NCBI RefSeq assembly: GCF_002944405.1
Contig: NZ_CP024309.1
Location: forward strand, 434,001 to 498,000
Reading direction: 5' to 3'
Source of the DNA: Sinorhizobium fredii
GTDB taxonomy: Bacteria > Pseudomonadota > Alphaproteobacteria > Rhizobiales > Rhizobiaceae
Length of the DNA stretch: 64,000 nucleotides
Made by a program: the position numbers and the translations under genes. The notes beneath the pieces were generated by a model. It saw nothing but the letters and a program-made list of their open reading frames with translations. It searched no databases and had not been told where the DNA came from. Of this stretch, positions 24,923 through 34,585 are shown piece after piece; within the stretch, counting starts at the first letter, position 1, and each line of letters starts with the position of its first letter.

Positions 24923-26899
24923 TCATCTCTCCGGATCGACCTTGCTCGTTGCACTGCGCGTCGGCCGATCAGGCAAGCTCGCTGCGTGTTTCTCGGCTTC
25001 GGAAAACCGGTTCTTGCCCACGCACCCCTTCATATCGTCACGACGGAACCAGATCGCGCGTCCGCAGCGTAACGGTGCATTTCCAGCGGTGAAAACGATC
25101 TGTTCGTCGGCACGCATGCGCAGCACCTCATGCGGCTGGATCAGCGGTCGAGCTGCAAGTTGCTTCGATCGTGTGCGCGATGACCCTTTCGACTGGACAC
25201 TGCGGCTGACCTGGTCGATCTCCACCGTCGTTGTGCCGCAACGGCGGGAAATGTATTCCGCAGTCTCCGGATCGTTGATCGCGGCGAAGGAAATCCAGCT
25301 GGCGCTCTCGAACCACTTGCTGGCGGCTTCCCGGCCGCCATAGGTCTCGCGCATCTGACCGATCGACTGGTAGATCATGGTCAGCGTGATCCCATACTTA
25401 CGGCCGGCGTCCCGGGCGGTCTCCAGGATCCGCATGTAACCAAGGCGCGCCACCTCATCCAGGATGAAGAGTGCCCTCCCCTGCATCGCCCCATTGCGGT
25501 TGTAGATCGCGTTCAGAAACGAGCCGATGATGACGCGTGCCAGGCCCGAATGCGTCTCCAGTGTCTTGAGATCGACGTTGATGAAGACGTCCGTCTTTCC
25601 TCCGGCAAGATCAATCGTCGTGAAGGTCGTTCCCGAAACCAGGGCGGCGTAGTTCGGGTAGGACAGCCAGTGCGTTTCCTTCACCGCATTGGCATAGACC
25701 CCCGAAAAGGTTTCCGGCGTCATGTTGACGAAGGCAGCGACATTTTCCTTCACGAAATCCGAGTCCGAATTTTCGTAGATCGACTGCAGGCGTTGGCGCA
25801 ACTTGGGTTCCGGCTCGGAGAGATTTTTTCGCACCTGCCGGAGCGTCTGGTCGTTTTCCTTCGTGTGTCCGGAGAGACAAACGTCGGCCATGAGCGCTGT
25901 CAGCAGTTGCAGAGCCGAGCCGCGAAAGAAGTCATCGCGAACGCCACGTGCGCCACCGCTGTCGCTCATGATCCACGAAGCAACGGAGGCGATATCCTCC
26001 TCTTTCGTTCCGCCGAAGCGGCCGATCCAGTCGAGCGCGTTGAAACCGATCTCGGAGTGTTTCGGATCGAGAACGAAGACGTCGCGGTTGGCGTCCCCAC
26101 GGTGCTTCGAAACCATCGGCGCTACTTCGTTTGACGGATCGAGGACGACGAGCGCGCCGCCCCATTTGAGTGCCGTCGGGATCGTGACTGACGTCGTCTT
26201 GAAGCCACCGGAGCCGGCGAAGACGATTCCGTGCGACGAGCCGAACGAGCCGTCGAAGCAAAGCAGGGGCGACGTGCCGCCCGCTCCCCACGTCTCGGCG
26301 CTGTCGGCGCGAAACGATTGTCCAGCGACGCTGTCCCTGTCGACACGGTAGCGCTCGCCAATGACGATGCCGCCGCTCTCGGGAAACAGCGTTCCGGCTT
26401 GTGACAGCTTCATCCAGTCGGCCTCGCCGTGCAGAGCCCGCTTGCCGTAGATGCGTTTCGGTTCGGCTCTGGCGAAAGCGCCGTTGCCGCCAATCGCTAC
26501 CTGAATGCCGAACAGCGCCGACATCAGCGCGATGGTGGCCCCGATCGCAGTCGCGGGATCAAGATAGTTGAATATGGACTTGCCGGCCGGGACCTGTTCG
26601 GCGAATGCGGAGAGCCTCATTGTCTCGCGTATGGCTGCGATGAAGAGCGCCCCTATCGCACCCGCGACGACGCCCCATCCGATCGTCCTGATCCTCATCG
26701 AGCCCGCGCTCGCGAGCAGGAAGGAGATACCGACGAGCGACACGACGATATAGGGCAAAGTGATGCCGGCACGGCCGAGCATCCGCCGTGCGGCATCCGT
26801 CTTGCCGAATTCGGAAAGCCATTGTTCGATCCCGCTCATGCCCGTGGCCGAGAGGATCATCAACACGCAGGGTGCAAGGAAAAGCAGGATCCTAGTCAT
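24923..26899 (-). CDS. traG: TraG coupling protein (type IV secretion, VirD4-like)
   Basis: A 658-residue coupling protein, the usual length for Ti-type TraG. N-terminal membrane segments lie near residues 3-20 and 45-90. The cytoplasmic ATPase has a Walker A variant [10 protein letters not shown] near 220 and Walker [13 protein letters not shown] near 475, with the VirD4/TraG pattern [15 protein letters not shown]. It links the TraA-oriT relaxosome to the Trb channel. ATG 26899 with GGTGAGG upstream overlaps the traD stop by eight bases. It is the last gene of the traC-traD-traG operon. Confidence 0.95.
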   Translation of the reverse strand: MTRILLFLAPCVLMILSATGMSGIEQWLSEFGKTDAARRMLGRAGITLPYIVVSLVGISFLLASAGSMRIRTIGWGVVAGAIGALFIAAIRETMRLSAFAEQVPAGKSIFNYLDPATAIGATIALMSALFGIQVAIGGNGAFARAEPKRIYGKRALHGEADWMKLSQAGTLFPESGGIVIGERYRVDRDSVAGQSFRADSAETWGAGGTSPLLCFDGSFGSSHGIVFAGSGGFKTTSVTIPTALKWGGALVVLDPSNEVAPMVSKHRGDANRDVFVLDPKHSEIGFNALDWIGRFGGTKEEDIASVASWIMSDSGGARGVRDDFFRGSALQLLTALMADVCLSGHTKENDQTLRQVRKNLSEPEPKLRQRLQSIYENSDSDFVKENVAAFVNMTPETFSGVYANAVKETHWLSYPNYAALVSGTTFTTIDLAGGKTDVFINVDLKTLETHSGLARVIIGSFLNAIYNRNGAMQGRALFILDEVARLGYMRILETARDAGRKYGITLTMIYQSIGQMRETYGGREAASKWFESASWISFAAINDPETAEYISRRCGTTTVEIDQVSRSVQSKGSSRTRSKQLAARPLIQPHEVLRMRADEQIVFTAGNAPLRCGRAIWFRRDDMKGCVGKNRFSEAEKHAASLPDRPTRSATSKVDPER

Positions 26900-27107
26900 T
26901 GGCCTCACCGAAGGCCTCTGCACCGATCGCCATTAGCCGGGAGCGCTCCTGCTCGTCTTCCTTCAGCCGACGCCTGGCATCGATAAGGAGCCCAAGCAGC
27001 AGCGCCCGCTTCTCGTAGCGTAGCCCCGCCTTGACGATCAGTCCGCCGAGTTCGATTTTTTCGCGCGTATCCTTCTTGCGGGTATCGGATGTCGTGGTTC
27101 TTCGCAT
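26892..27107 (-). CDS. traD: TraD conjugal transfer protein
   Basis: A 71-residue basic helical protein, [71 protein letters not shown], the same length as Ti-plasmid TraD. It is a relaxosome or coupling accessory factor whose exact role is unclear. ATG 27107 starts 5 bases after the traC stop, and its stop overlaps traG, so the three genes are co-translated. Confidence 0.9.
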   Translation of the reverse strand: MRRTTTSDTRKKDTREKIELGGLIVKAGLRYEKRALLLGLLIDARRRLKEDEQERSRLMAIGAEAFGEAND

Positions 27108-27111
27108 CCGC

Positions 27112-27408
27112 TCAAGCCTCGCCAGCCCTGCCCTGAGCCGCGCCAGCCGCGTTCTGCGGGGATGGCGTGCTGCTCTCTCCGGCGCCGGCCACCCTATTCC
27201 GTCCGGGCGAACGGGCCTCGCCTCCGCGAAAGCGTTTCGCCACATCCTCAAATGCCGCCTGCAGTTCACCTTCCTCGATCTCGATCTCGCCGAACCCGGC
27301 CTTGAGCGCGATCCGGCCGATGCGCTCGGCCTCGCGGGTCTCGGCTAGCTTGAGCTGCTCCTGGAGCTTGGCGATTTCGTCGCGAATTCTAAAAGCTGGT
27401 TTTTTCAT
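27112..27408 (-). CDS. traC: TraC relaxosome accessory protein
   Basis: A 98-residue protein, the usual TraC length: [72 protein letters not shown], with a Ser/Ala/Gly-rich tail. It is a helical oriT-binding accessory to the TraA relaxase. GGAG precedes the ATG at 27408. It is the first gene of traCDG and diverges from traA across the oriT region. Confidence 0.92.
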   Translation of the reverse strand: MKKPAFRIRDEIAKLQEQLKLAETREAERIGRIALKAGFGEIEIEEGELQAAFEDVAKRFRGGEARSPGRNRVAGAGESSTPSPQNAAGAAQGRAGEA

Positions 27409-27481
27409 TTCGACGGTCTCCTTTGGGCGCGAAAGCCTGTCTTTCGAACCCAATCTTCCGGAGGTGAGTGCGGAACGCACT

Positions 27482-27497
27482 ACTGTGAATCATACAA
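27482..27497. promoter_or_regulatory. Candidate TraR-binding site between traC and traA
   Basis: ACTGTGAATCATACAA shares 14 of 16 bases with the minus-strand reading of 62049-62064 (ACTGTGAATCCTACAT) in the traI/repA control region. It lies about 75-90 bases upstream of traC and 165-180 upstream of traA, suited to a divergent promoter. It does not match the Ti consensus with GTGCAGATCTGCAC. Confidence 0.5.
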
Positions 27498-27530
27498 TCG
27501 CCAACGGCGATGCTTTCGCGAATGATCCCG

Positions 27531-27585
27531 GCCGCTCGGCGAGAGCGGCATCCAAGGGCGCAATTATACGTCGCTGGCGCGACGT
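27531..27585. other. oriT: oriT with nic site (MOBQ, Ti/RSF1010 class)
   Basis: CCAAGGGCGCAATTATACG (27552-27570) followed by TCGCTG is the conserved oriT core of Ti plasmids. Next to it is the inverted repeat ACGTCGC-TGGC-GCGACGT (27568-27585), and on the other side GCCGCTC...GAGCGGC (27531-27549). Read on the minus strand the order is inverted repeat, ATAATTGCG, CCCTTGG, as in RSF1010-type origins. The nick is therefore expected on the minus strand between the bases paired with 27559 and 27558. The transferred strand would lead through traC towards lower coordinates. Confidence 0.9.
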
Positions 27586-27660
27586 TCTTCTTGAGGCCTG
27601 GCGGGGCCGATCTCGCTGTCGAACACGTTGATTCGGCTCGTAATCGGGAAAAATTGCGCC

Positions 27661-30600
27661 ATGGCCGTCCCTCATTTCTCTGTCAGCATCGTCGCTCGCG
27701 GCTCCGGCCGCAGCGCCGTGCTTTCGGCGGCTTATCGGCATTGCGCCAAAATGGGCTTCGAACGGGAAGCCCGGACGATCGACTACACCCGCAAGCAGGG
27801 GCTCTTGCACGAAGAGTTCGTCGTTCCGGCCGATGCACCGGAGTGGCTGCGGGCGATGATCGCCGATCACTTGGTGTCTGGCGCGTCCGAAGCCTTCTGG
27901 AACAAAGTCGAGGGGTTCGAGAAACGCGCCGATGCGCAACTCGCCAAAGACATAACGATCGCGCTCCCAATCGACCTTTCGACGGAGCAGAACATCATGC
28001 TGATACGGGATTTCATCGACCGCCACGTCACCTCGAAAGGTATGGTTGCCGACTGGGTCTATCACGATGCACCCGGCAACCCGCATGTGCACCTGATGAC
28101 GACGCTGCGACCTCTTACCGAAGATGGATTCGGCGCTAAGAAAATTGCAGTCCTCGGGCCCGACGGCACTCCGATCCGCAACAATTCCGGCAAGATCCTC
28201 TACGAGCTTTGGGCCGGCAGCGCCGCCGACTTCAATGCCTTTCGCGATGGCTGGTTCGCCTGCCAGAACAAGCATCTGTCACTTGCCGGCCTCGATATAC
28301 GAATCGACGGCCGGTCCTTCGAGAAGCAGGGAATCGAGCTCACGCCGACCATTCATCTGGGCGTCGGGGCCAAGGCGATCGAGCGGAAGTCAGCGGAAGC
28401 CGGCCGGGACATTTCGCTGGAACGGCTGGAGCTGCAGGAAGAGCGTCGAGCCGAAAACGCCGGCCGCATCCAGCGACATCCGGAGATCGTTCTCGACCTG
28501 ATCACCCGGGAGAAAAGCGTCTTCGACGAGCGCGATGTCGCCAAGATCCTGCACCGCTATTTCGACGATGCCGGCCGGTTCCTCAGCCTGATGGCGAGAA
28601 TCCTGCAGAGCCCGGAAACGCTCCGCCTCGAGCGCGAACGCATTGATTTTGCGAGCGGGCTTCGTGCACCGGCGAAATACACGACGAGGGAGCTGATCCG
28701 GCTCGAAGCCGAGATGGCCGACCGGGCAAACTGGCTCTCTCTACAATCGTCCCATGGTATTCGAGACGCCGTGCTGGAGGCGACTTTTGCGCGTCACACT
28801 CGTTTGTCGGAAGAGCAGAAGGCCGCTATCGCTCACGTTGTTGCGGGAGAAAGGATCGCCGCTGTGATCGGCCGTGCCGGCGCCGGCAAGACGACGATGA
28901 TGAAGGCGGCCCGCGAGGCCTGGGAGGCCGCCGGCTACCGCGTTGTAGGTGGCGCGCTTGCCGGCAAAGCCGCCGAGGGCCTGGAAAAGGAAGCTGGCAT
29001 TCTGTCCCGCACGCTATCGTCATGGGAGCTTCGCTGGAGCGAGGGCCGTGATCTGATCGACGACAGGACCGTCTTCGTGCTTGATGAGGCCGGAATGGTC
29101 TCGTCCAGACAGATGGCGCTGTTCGTCGAAACGGCAACCAAGGCCAGCGCAAAGCTCGTGCTCATCGGCGATCCGCAACAGCTCCAACCGATTGAGGCCG
29201 GAGCCGCGTTCCGCGCCATTGCCGATCGTATCGGTTATGCCGAGCTCGGAACCATCTATCGCCAACGCGAGCGGTGGATGCGCGACGCCTCGCTTGATTT
29301 GGCACGTGGGAATGTCGGCAAAGCGATCGAGGCCTATGGCGCACATGGACACGTCAGTGGCTCTGAGCTCAAGACCGAGGCAATGCAGGCGCTGATCACC
29401 GATTGGAACCGCGACTACGATCCAGCCAGAACTTCGCTGATCCTCGCTCATCTTCGTCGCGACGTTCGCATGCTCAACGAAATGGCGCGCGCAAAGCTCG
29501 TCGAGCGCGGCATCGTCGACGAGGGATTTGCCTTCAGGACTGAGGACGGAAGCCGCAAGTTCGCCACCGGCGACCAGATTGTCTTCAAGAAGAACGAGGG
29601 CGCGCTCGGGGTCAAGAACGGCATGTTGGCGAAGGTAGTCGACGCAGCGCCCGGCCGCATCGTTGCTGAAGTCGGAGAAGCCGAACACCGGCGGCGGGTT
29701 ACGGTCGAGAGCCGCTTCTACAATAACGTCGATCTCGGCTATGCCACCACGATTCACAAGAGCCAGGGTGTCACCGTCGATCGGGTCAAGGTGCTGGCGT
29801 CCTTGTCGCTCGACCGCCATCTTGCTTACGTCGCCATGACACGTCATCGCGAGGATCTTGCCATTTATTACGGCCGTCGGTCTTTCGCCAAGGCCGGCGG
29901 CCTGATTCCGATCCTGTCGCGGAAAAACGCCAAGGAAACCACGCTCGATTATGCGAACGGCCGCTTGTACCGCCAGGCGCTCCGCTTTGCCAGGGCTCGG
30001 GGTTTCCACCTCGTCAGCGTCGCCCGAACGCTCGTCCGCGATCGGCTCGAATGGACAGTCCGCCAGAAATCGAGGTTCGCCGAGCTCGGCGCACGTCTCT
30101 CAGCGATCGCCGGCAAGCTCAGTTTGTCTGCTGCCGCAGCCGGGACCTCTCAACCGCGCACCGTCAAGGAGTTGAAACCCATGGTCTCCGGCATCACCAC
30201 CTTCGCGAAATCTCTCGAGCAGGTTGTCGAGGACAGGCTTGCCGCCGATCCCGGCTTGATGAAGCAATGGCAGGAAGTCTCGGCACGTTTCCATCTTGTC
30301 TATGCCCAGCCGGAAGCGGCGTTCAAAGCCGCCGATGTCGACGCGATGCTGAAGGACGGAGCTGCCGCAAAAACCACGATATCCAGGATCGGTTCGGAGC
30401 CCAAAGCCTTTGGCCCGCTGAAGGGCAAGACCGGCATGCTAGTTAGCCGCGCGGAGAAGCAGACCCGTGAAACAGCCATCGCCAACGCTCCCGCACTGGC
30501 GCGGAATCTCGAACGCTATCTGCGTCAACGGACCGTGGCGGCACGCAAGTATGTAATCGAAGAACGCGCCATGCGACTGAAGGTGGCATTCCACATCCCG

Positions 30601-30972
30601 GCTCTGTCGCCGGCGGCAAAGCAGACGCTCGAGCGCGTCCGAGACGCCATCGACCGAAACGATCTTCCCGCAGGGCTCGAATACGCGCTTGCCGACAAGA
30701 TGGTGAAAGCGGAGCTCGAAGGATTTTCCAGAGCCGTTTCGGAGCGTTTCGGCGAACGGACCTTCTTGCCCCTTGCCGCCAAGGACACGGGCGGACAGGC
30801 GTTCCAGTCTGTGAGCGACGGCATGTCGGAAGCGCAGAAGGCGGAGTTGCAATCCGCCTGGAATTCGATGCGTACGGTGCAGCAACTTGCAGCCCATGAG
30901 CGCGCCGCCGAGGCGCTGAAGCAGGCGGAAACGATGCGCCAGACGAAGAGCCAGGGACTCTCCCTGAAATGA
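27661..30972 (+). CDS. traA: TraA relaxase-helicase
   Basis: A 1,103-residue MOBQ relaxase. Residues 1-240 form the MobA/MobL nicking domain ([31 protein letters not shown] with catalytic Tyr, and the metal-binding histidines in [16 protein letters not shown] near 138). Residues about 380-790 form an SF1 helicase of the RecD/TraI type (Walker A GRAGAGKT near 403, [44 protein letters not shown]). The C-terminal third is the helical TraA-specific region. ATG 27661 begins the conserved sequence; a frame extension to 27628 lies in the leader. It nicks oriT and unwinds the strand. Its stop overlaps traF (ATGA). Confidence 0.96.
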   Translation: MAVPHFSVSIVARGSGRSAVLSAAYRHCAKMGFEREARTIDYTRKQGLLHEEFVVPADAPEWLRAMIADHLVSGASEAFWNKVEGFEKRADAQLAKDITIALPIDLSTEQNIMLIRDFIDRHVTSKGMVADWVYHDAPGNPHVHLMTTLRPLTEDGFGAKKIAVLGPDGTPIRNNSGKILYELWAGSAADFNAFRDGWFACQNKHLSLAGLDIRIDGRSFEKQGIELTPTIHLGVGAKAIERKSAEAGRDISLERLELQEERRAENAGRIQRHPEIVLDLITREKSVFDERDVAKILHRYFDDAGRFLSLMARILQSPETLRLERERIDFASGLRAPAKYTTRELIRLEAEMADRANWLSLQSSHGIRDAVLEATFARHTRLSEEQKAAIAHVVAGERIAAVIGRAGAGKTTMMKAAREAWEAAGYRVVGGALAGKAAEGLEKEAGILSRTLSSWELRWSEGRDLIDDRTVFVLDEAGMVSSRQMALFVETATKASAKLVLIGDPQQLQPIEAGAAFRAIADRIGYAELGTIYRQRERWMRDASLDLARGNVGKAIEAYGAHGHVSGSELKTEAMQALITDWNRDYDPARTSLILAHLRRDVRMLNEMARAKLVERGIVDEGFAFRTEDGSRKFATGDQIVFKKNEGALGVKNGMLAKVVDAAPGRIVAEVGEAEHRRRVTVESRFYNNVDLGYATTIHKSQGVTVDRVKVLASLSLDRHLAYVAMTRHREDLAIYYGRRSFAKAGGLIPILSRKNAKETTLDYANGRLYRQALRFARARGFHLVSVARTLVRDRLEWTVRQKSRFAELGARLSAIAGKLSLSAAAAGTSQPRTVKELKPMVSGITTFAKSLEQVVEDRLAADPGLMKQWQEVSARFHLVYAQPEAAFKAADVDAMLKDGAAAKTTISRIGSEPKAFGPLKGKTGMLVSRAEKQTRETAIANAPALARNLERYLRQRTVAARKYVIEERAMRLKVAFHIPALSPAAKQTLERVRDAIDRNDLPAGLEYALADKMVKAELEGFSRAVSERFGERTFLPLAAKDTGGQAFQSVSDGMSEAQKAELQSAWNSMRTVQQLAAHERAAEALKQAETMRQTKSQGLSLK

Positions 30973-31535
30973 GGGCTGGAGCTGAAAAACGCCTACCGAT
31001 TATCCCGCGACGGAGGCTAACGGCTAGCATTCTGTCGGTGGCCGCGGCCGTCATCGTCCTTATCGCAGTAGCTGGCTTCCTGGGCGGCTATCGGATCAAC
31101 CAGACTCCGAGCGAGGCTCTCGGTCTCTGGCGCATTGTTCCGCTACATCGTCCGCCGGGCGTCGGAGATTTGATGTTTGTCTGCCCAGCCGGGACGGCCG
31201 CCATGCCCGAGGCGAGAGCGCGGGGATATCTCCGCTCCGGTCTTTGCCCGGGCCGTGTCGCGCCGCTCATCAAGACAGTCGTCGCCGTCGCTGGGCAGCA
31301 TGTCGAAATCGGCGCCGAGGTGACGATCGATGGGCGCGCGCTTCCTTCCTCCGCTCTGGCAGAGCATGACGGAAAAGGTCGGCCGCTGAGGCCTTTCCCA
31401 AGCGGCGTCGTGCCAGACGGACACGTCTTCCTGCATTCCTCGTTCGTCGGCTCCTACGATTCCCGCTACTTCGGGCCTCTCCCGGCTTCCGGCGTTCTCG
31501 GTCTGGCGCAGGAGGTGCTGACCTATGCGCCGTGA
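30969..31535 (+). CDS. traF: TraF, S26-family protease for conjugal pilin maturation
   Basis: A 188-residue protein with one N-terminal membrane segment (residues 18-40). It carries the signal-peptidase-like motif [11 protein letters not shown] with the predicted catalytic serine. The second motif, [15 protein letters not shown], has the catalytic lysine, and a C-terminal [17 protein letters not shown] block follows. In the related RP4 system TraF cyclises the TrbC pilin, so it should act on the TrbC encoded at 59910-60290. The start overlaps the traA stop, and its end overlaps traB by 11 bases. Confidence 0.93.
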   Translation: MRAGAEKRLPIIPRRRLTASILSVAAAVIVLIAVAGFLGGYRINQTPSEALGLWRIVPLHRPPGVGDLMFVCPAGTAAMPEARARGYLRSGLCPGRVAPLIKTVVAVAGQHVEIGAEVTIDGRALPSSALAEHDGKGRPLRPFPSGVVPDGHVFLHSSFVGSYDSRYFGPLPASGVLGLAQEVLTYAP

Positions 31536-32688
31536 TTGGCTCCGGCCAACGCTGCTCATCATCGCGTCGGTCATCGCCGGTACGGTAGCATGGAACGGCC
31601 ATGTCTTGCTGCTGCCGATCGCGCTGGGATTCCCCGTCCTGTGGTCGCTGGCGCGAACGAGGTCCGCGGCAACACTCGTTTCGATCGGGTACTTCCTGGC
31701 GGCGTCGCGTGGCCTGCCGCAAGGTGTGGCAACTTTCTATGCCTCGGATCTCTGGCCGGGCCTGCTGCTGTGGCTAAGTGCCTCCGCTAGCTTTGTCTCG
31801 TTACACGCGCTGCTTTGGACGAAGGATACCGGCAGCCTGCCCTACCGCTATGTCCAGGCGGCCGTCCTTATGACGGTTCCGCCTCTCGGTATTACCGGCT
31901 GGGCTCATCCCGTCACGGCTGCCGGCGTGCTTTTTCCGGGATGGGGATGGTGGGGCCTGGCGGCGACGACAGCCGGCGTTGCGGGTCTCGTCTCACGCCT
32001 AAGGACGGCTGTTGGTATCGCCCTCGCAGGCTTCTGGCTCGGGTCCGCCGCGTTCTGGACGGATCCGACGCCACCGCAAGCGTGGCAGGGCGTCAATCTC
32101 GAACTGGGTGCTTCGCTTGGGCGGGACACCAGCATACAGCGTCACCGTGATCTGATTGCCAGAGTGAAGGATCGAGCAGCCGAGGACCTCCGCTACATTG
32201 CTCTTCCCGAGAGTACCTTGGGTTTCTGGACGCCGAGGATCGAGCGGCTGTGGACGCGGTCGCTGGAGGGGCGGGACATCACGATTCTCGCGGGTGCCGC
32301 GGTCGTCAACGCACGCGGATACGATAACGTGCTCATCGCGCTGTCTGCCCAGGGCGGTCAGATCCTCTACCGGGAACGTATGCCGGTGCCGGGCTCAATG
32401 TGGCAGCCGTGGCGAGCGCTTTTAGAGGAAAGCGGCGGGGCGCGGGCGCACTTCTTCGCAAACCCGATTCTCACTCTCGGAGCCACACGAGTCGCACCAC
32501 TGATCTGCTATGAGCAACTGATCGTCTGGCCAATCCTTCAATCGATGCTTAGTGATCCGGATCTGATCGTGGCTGTCGGCAACGGCTGGTGGACAAAAGG
32601 GACGTCCATTGTCGCCATCCAGCGTGCCAGCACCGCGGCCTGGGCGAAGCTGTTCGCAAAACCGGTTGTTTTTTCCTTCAACACCTGA
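31525..32688 (+). CDS. traB: TraB conjugal transfer protein (nitrilase-like membrane protein)
   Basis: A 387-residue protein. The N-terminal half has about six membrane segments (residues 8-180). The C-terminal half is a nitrilase-superfamily domain like apolipoprotein N-acyltransferase: [10 protein letters not shown] with the Glu, [14 protein letters not shown] in the Lys region, and APLICYEQL with the Cys. TraB of Ti plasmids raises transfer efficiency but is not essential; acyl transfer to an envelope component is plausible but unproved. It lies within the traAFBH operon. Confidence 0.92.
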   Translation: MRRDWLRPTLLIIASVIAGTVAWNGHVLLLPIALGFPVLWSLARTRSAATLVSIGYFLAASRGLPQGVATFYASDLWPGLLLWLSASASFVSLHALLWTKDTGSLPYRYVQAAVLMTVPPLGITGWAHPVTAAGVLFPGWGWWGLAATTAGVAGLVSRLRTAVGIALAGFWLGSAAFWTDPTPPQAWQGVNLELGASLGRDTSIQRHRDLIARVKDRAAEDLRYIALPESTLGFWTPRIERLWTRSLEGRDITILAGAAVVNARGYDNVLIALSAQGGQILYRERMPVPGSMWQPWRALLEESGGARAHFFANPILTLGATRVAPLICYEQLIVWPILQSMLSDPDLIVAVGNGWWTKGTSIVAIQRASTAAWAKLFAKPVVFSFNT

Positions 32689-32723
32689 TGGCGCCCTCAA
32701 TACACGATGCCCAAGGAAACACC

Positions 32724-33335
32724 ATGCTCGACGCTGCCCTGATCAAAGACTGTGCCCACCCTTCCCTGAAGCCGGCGATCGTTGAACAGTTCGTGACGGC
32801 GGCCGGATCGGCCGATCCCCTCTCCGTGACCGTCAGATCGGGTGGTCGATTGATCCTTGTCCCGCCGGCCAAATCAGCCGACGAAGCGTTGGAAATCGTG
32901 CGGCAATATGCGGGAAACGCGGTGGTCCGTGTCGGTCTGACGCAGTTTCCAGTTGGCGTGGGAGTCAAGGACCCGGCGGACCTCAATCGGGATTTGCTCG
33001 ACGCTTGCCAAAACGTCCGCAAGGGCACGGCTATGTTCGCCAAGATCATCAGGATCGTTTCAAAGTGGTACGGCAATCCCACGCACGATAAAGCCTTCCT
33101 GCAGATCTTCGAAGACGCCGTCTACGCATGGAAAACGGGAGAGTTCGAGGGGGTGAGGGTGTTTCAAGCTCCCGATCCGGGAGGGAGCGTCACGATGGAA
33201 AATGTATCGCCGGTGCGTGCGGAAAACAAAAACAGCGACATCCACCCGGAAGAAGCTGCCACCGAACCGCCCGACGCCAGCAAGATTGGTTCAGCCGAGA
33301 TGCGGATCGACCTATCGAGCATAGGCGGTAAATGA
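32724..33335 (+). CDS. traH: TraH conjugal transfer protein
   Basis: A 203-residue soluble protein with the conserved TraH core MLDAALIKDCAHPSLKPAIVEQFVTAAGSADPLSVTVRSGGRLILVP, VVRVGLTQFPVGVGVKDPADL, GTAMFAKIIRIVSKWYGNPTHDKAFLQIFEDAVYAWKTGEFEGVRVFQAPDPGG, and the final RIDLSSIGG. Its exact role in transfer is unknown. AAGGAAACACC precedes ATG 32724, 35 bases after traB. It ends the traAFBH operon; the cargo region begins after it. Confidence 0.93.
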   Translation: MLDAALIKDCAHPSLKPAIVEQFVTAAGSADPLSVTVRSGGRLILVPPAKSADEALEIVRQYAGNAVVRVGLTQFPVGVGVKDPADLNRDLLDACQNVRKGTAMFAKIIRIVSKWYGNPTHDKAFLQIFEDAVYAWKTGEFEGVRVFQAPDPGGSVTMENVSPVRAENKNSDIHPEEAATEPPDASKIGSAEMRIDLSSIGGK

Positions 33336-33763
33336 CATTCTCGCGCGACGGAGACAGACGGGAATGTCCCGATTAAAAATGGTCATTCCGGCCGAGGCCT
33401 CCATTGCCAGACCTAAGTGGTTGACAAACCGCAAAACTGGGTGGGGAATTTCTCCCACTGCCCCACCTTTTCGGCAGGTGTGGCGTCTATTCCCGGTTAC
33501 ATCTCTGCGCCAGGTGCGGTTTAACCCGGCCGCTTTGTTTTGCCGGAACTAAATTAGAAAGCCTGCGTTTAGTACCGTCGCACACCAGCGACGTAAATGG
33601 CAGATGTAAATAAGGAAGCGGTGTTCTCTGTACGCCCTCAAAAATGCCGCTCCTGCCGCTCCCCTATCCGGGCGGCTTCCCAGTTCATGGCTTGTAACAA
33701 GGCAGTGTCCGTGTCGCGCGGGCACTGCCTTAGTCGTTGCAGCTCCCGCCGAAGCAAAGCGAG
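33336..33763. terminator. Gap after traH with an inverted repeat near its end
   Basis: No gene is seen. AAGGCAGTG (33699-33707) and CACTGCCTT (33723-33731) form a 9-base stem with a GC-rich loop. No T-run follows. It may end the tra transcript or mark the border of the cargo region. Confidence 0.4.
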
Positions 33764-33943
33764 ATGCGAAGCATGATGATATTCGATGATGACGTGGAGA
33801 CAGCGCTAGCTTTCGCCTGCGAAGAACTCCGGATGACGCGGGAAGAGCTGATGCGCCTCCTCGTTCGCGAGTGGCTGGAGTCCTATGCTTACCTGCCCCT
33901 CAACGACTTGGATGAGGGCAGCGAGACTGCGGGAAGCGCGTAG
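33764..33943 (+). CDS. Small acidic protein, possibly ribbon-helix-helix-like
   Basis: A 59-residue frame: MRSMMIFDDDVETALAFACEELRMTREELMRLLVREWLESYAYLPLNDLDEGSETAGSA. The pattern of a short strand (MIFDDD) followed by two amphipathic helices with a basic turn resembles small ribbon-helix-helix-type proteins. The internal ATGs at 33773 and 33776 are alternative starts. No partner toxin is adjacent. It lies between traH and the dinucleotide-repeat gene. Confidence 0.6.
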   Translation: MRSMMIFDDDVETALAFACEELRMTREELMRLLVREWLESYAYLPLNDLDEGSETAGSA

Positions 33944-34037
33944 GTGCCGCGGCCAAAGCCGAAACGTGTCTCACCGATTGTGCCCTAAGCTGCCACTTTT
34001 CCTGCGAAGCCGACGAATGCTATCATCCTTCTTCATC

Positions 34038-34322
<285 letters not shown>

Positions 34323-34585
34323 GTGCAGCACAGGTACGATCATACGGAGCGCTGCTGCCGTCCCTTCGTGGTGTCCGGAAGGGTTCACGAGGGTTACGAT
34401 CTGGCCCCGGCGGGGTTGTTTCTATAAGGCGTACTCGTTCATTTCTTGTTCACGATTGCTACCGTAAAGTGTTGACAAGGCGCGGATGCGCGCCATTCGA
34501 TCAAGCGGACGATTGCGTTCCTCGCCTCGACGACGGAAGCAAACGTTGCCAGCCTCTTCTTCCAAAATGGACCGTTCAAAGCGCC

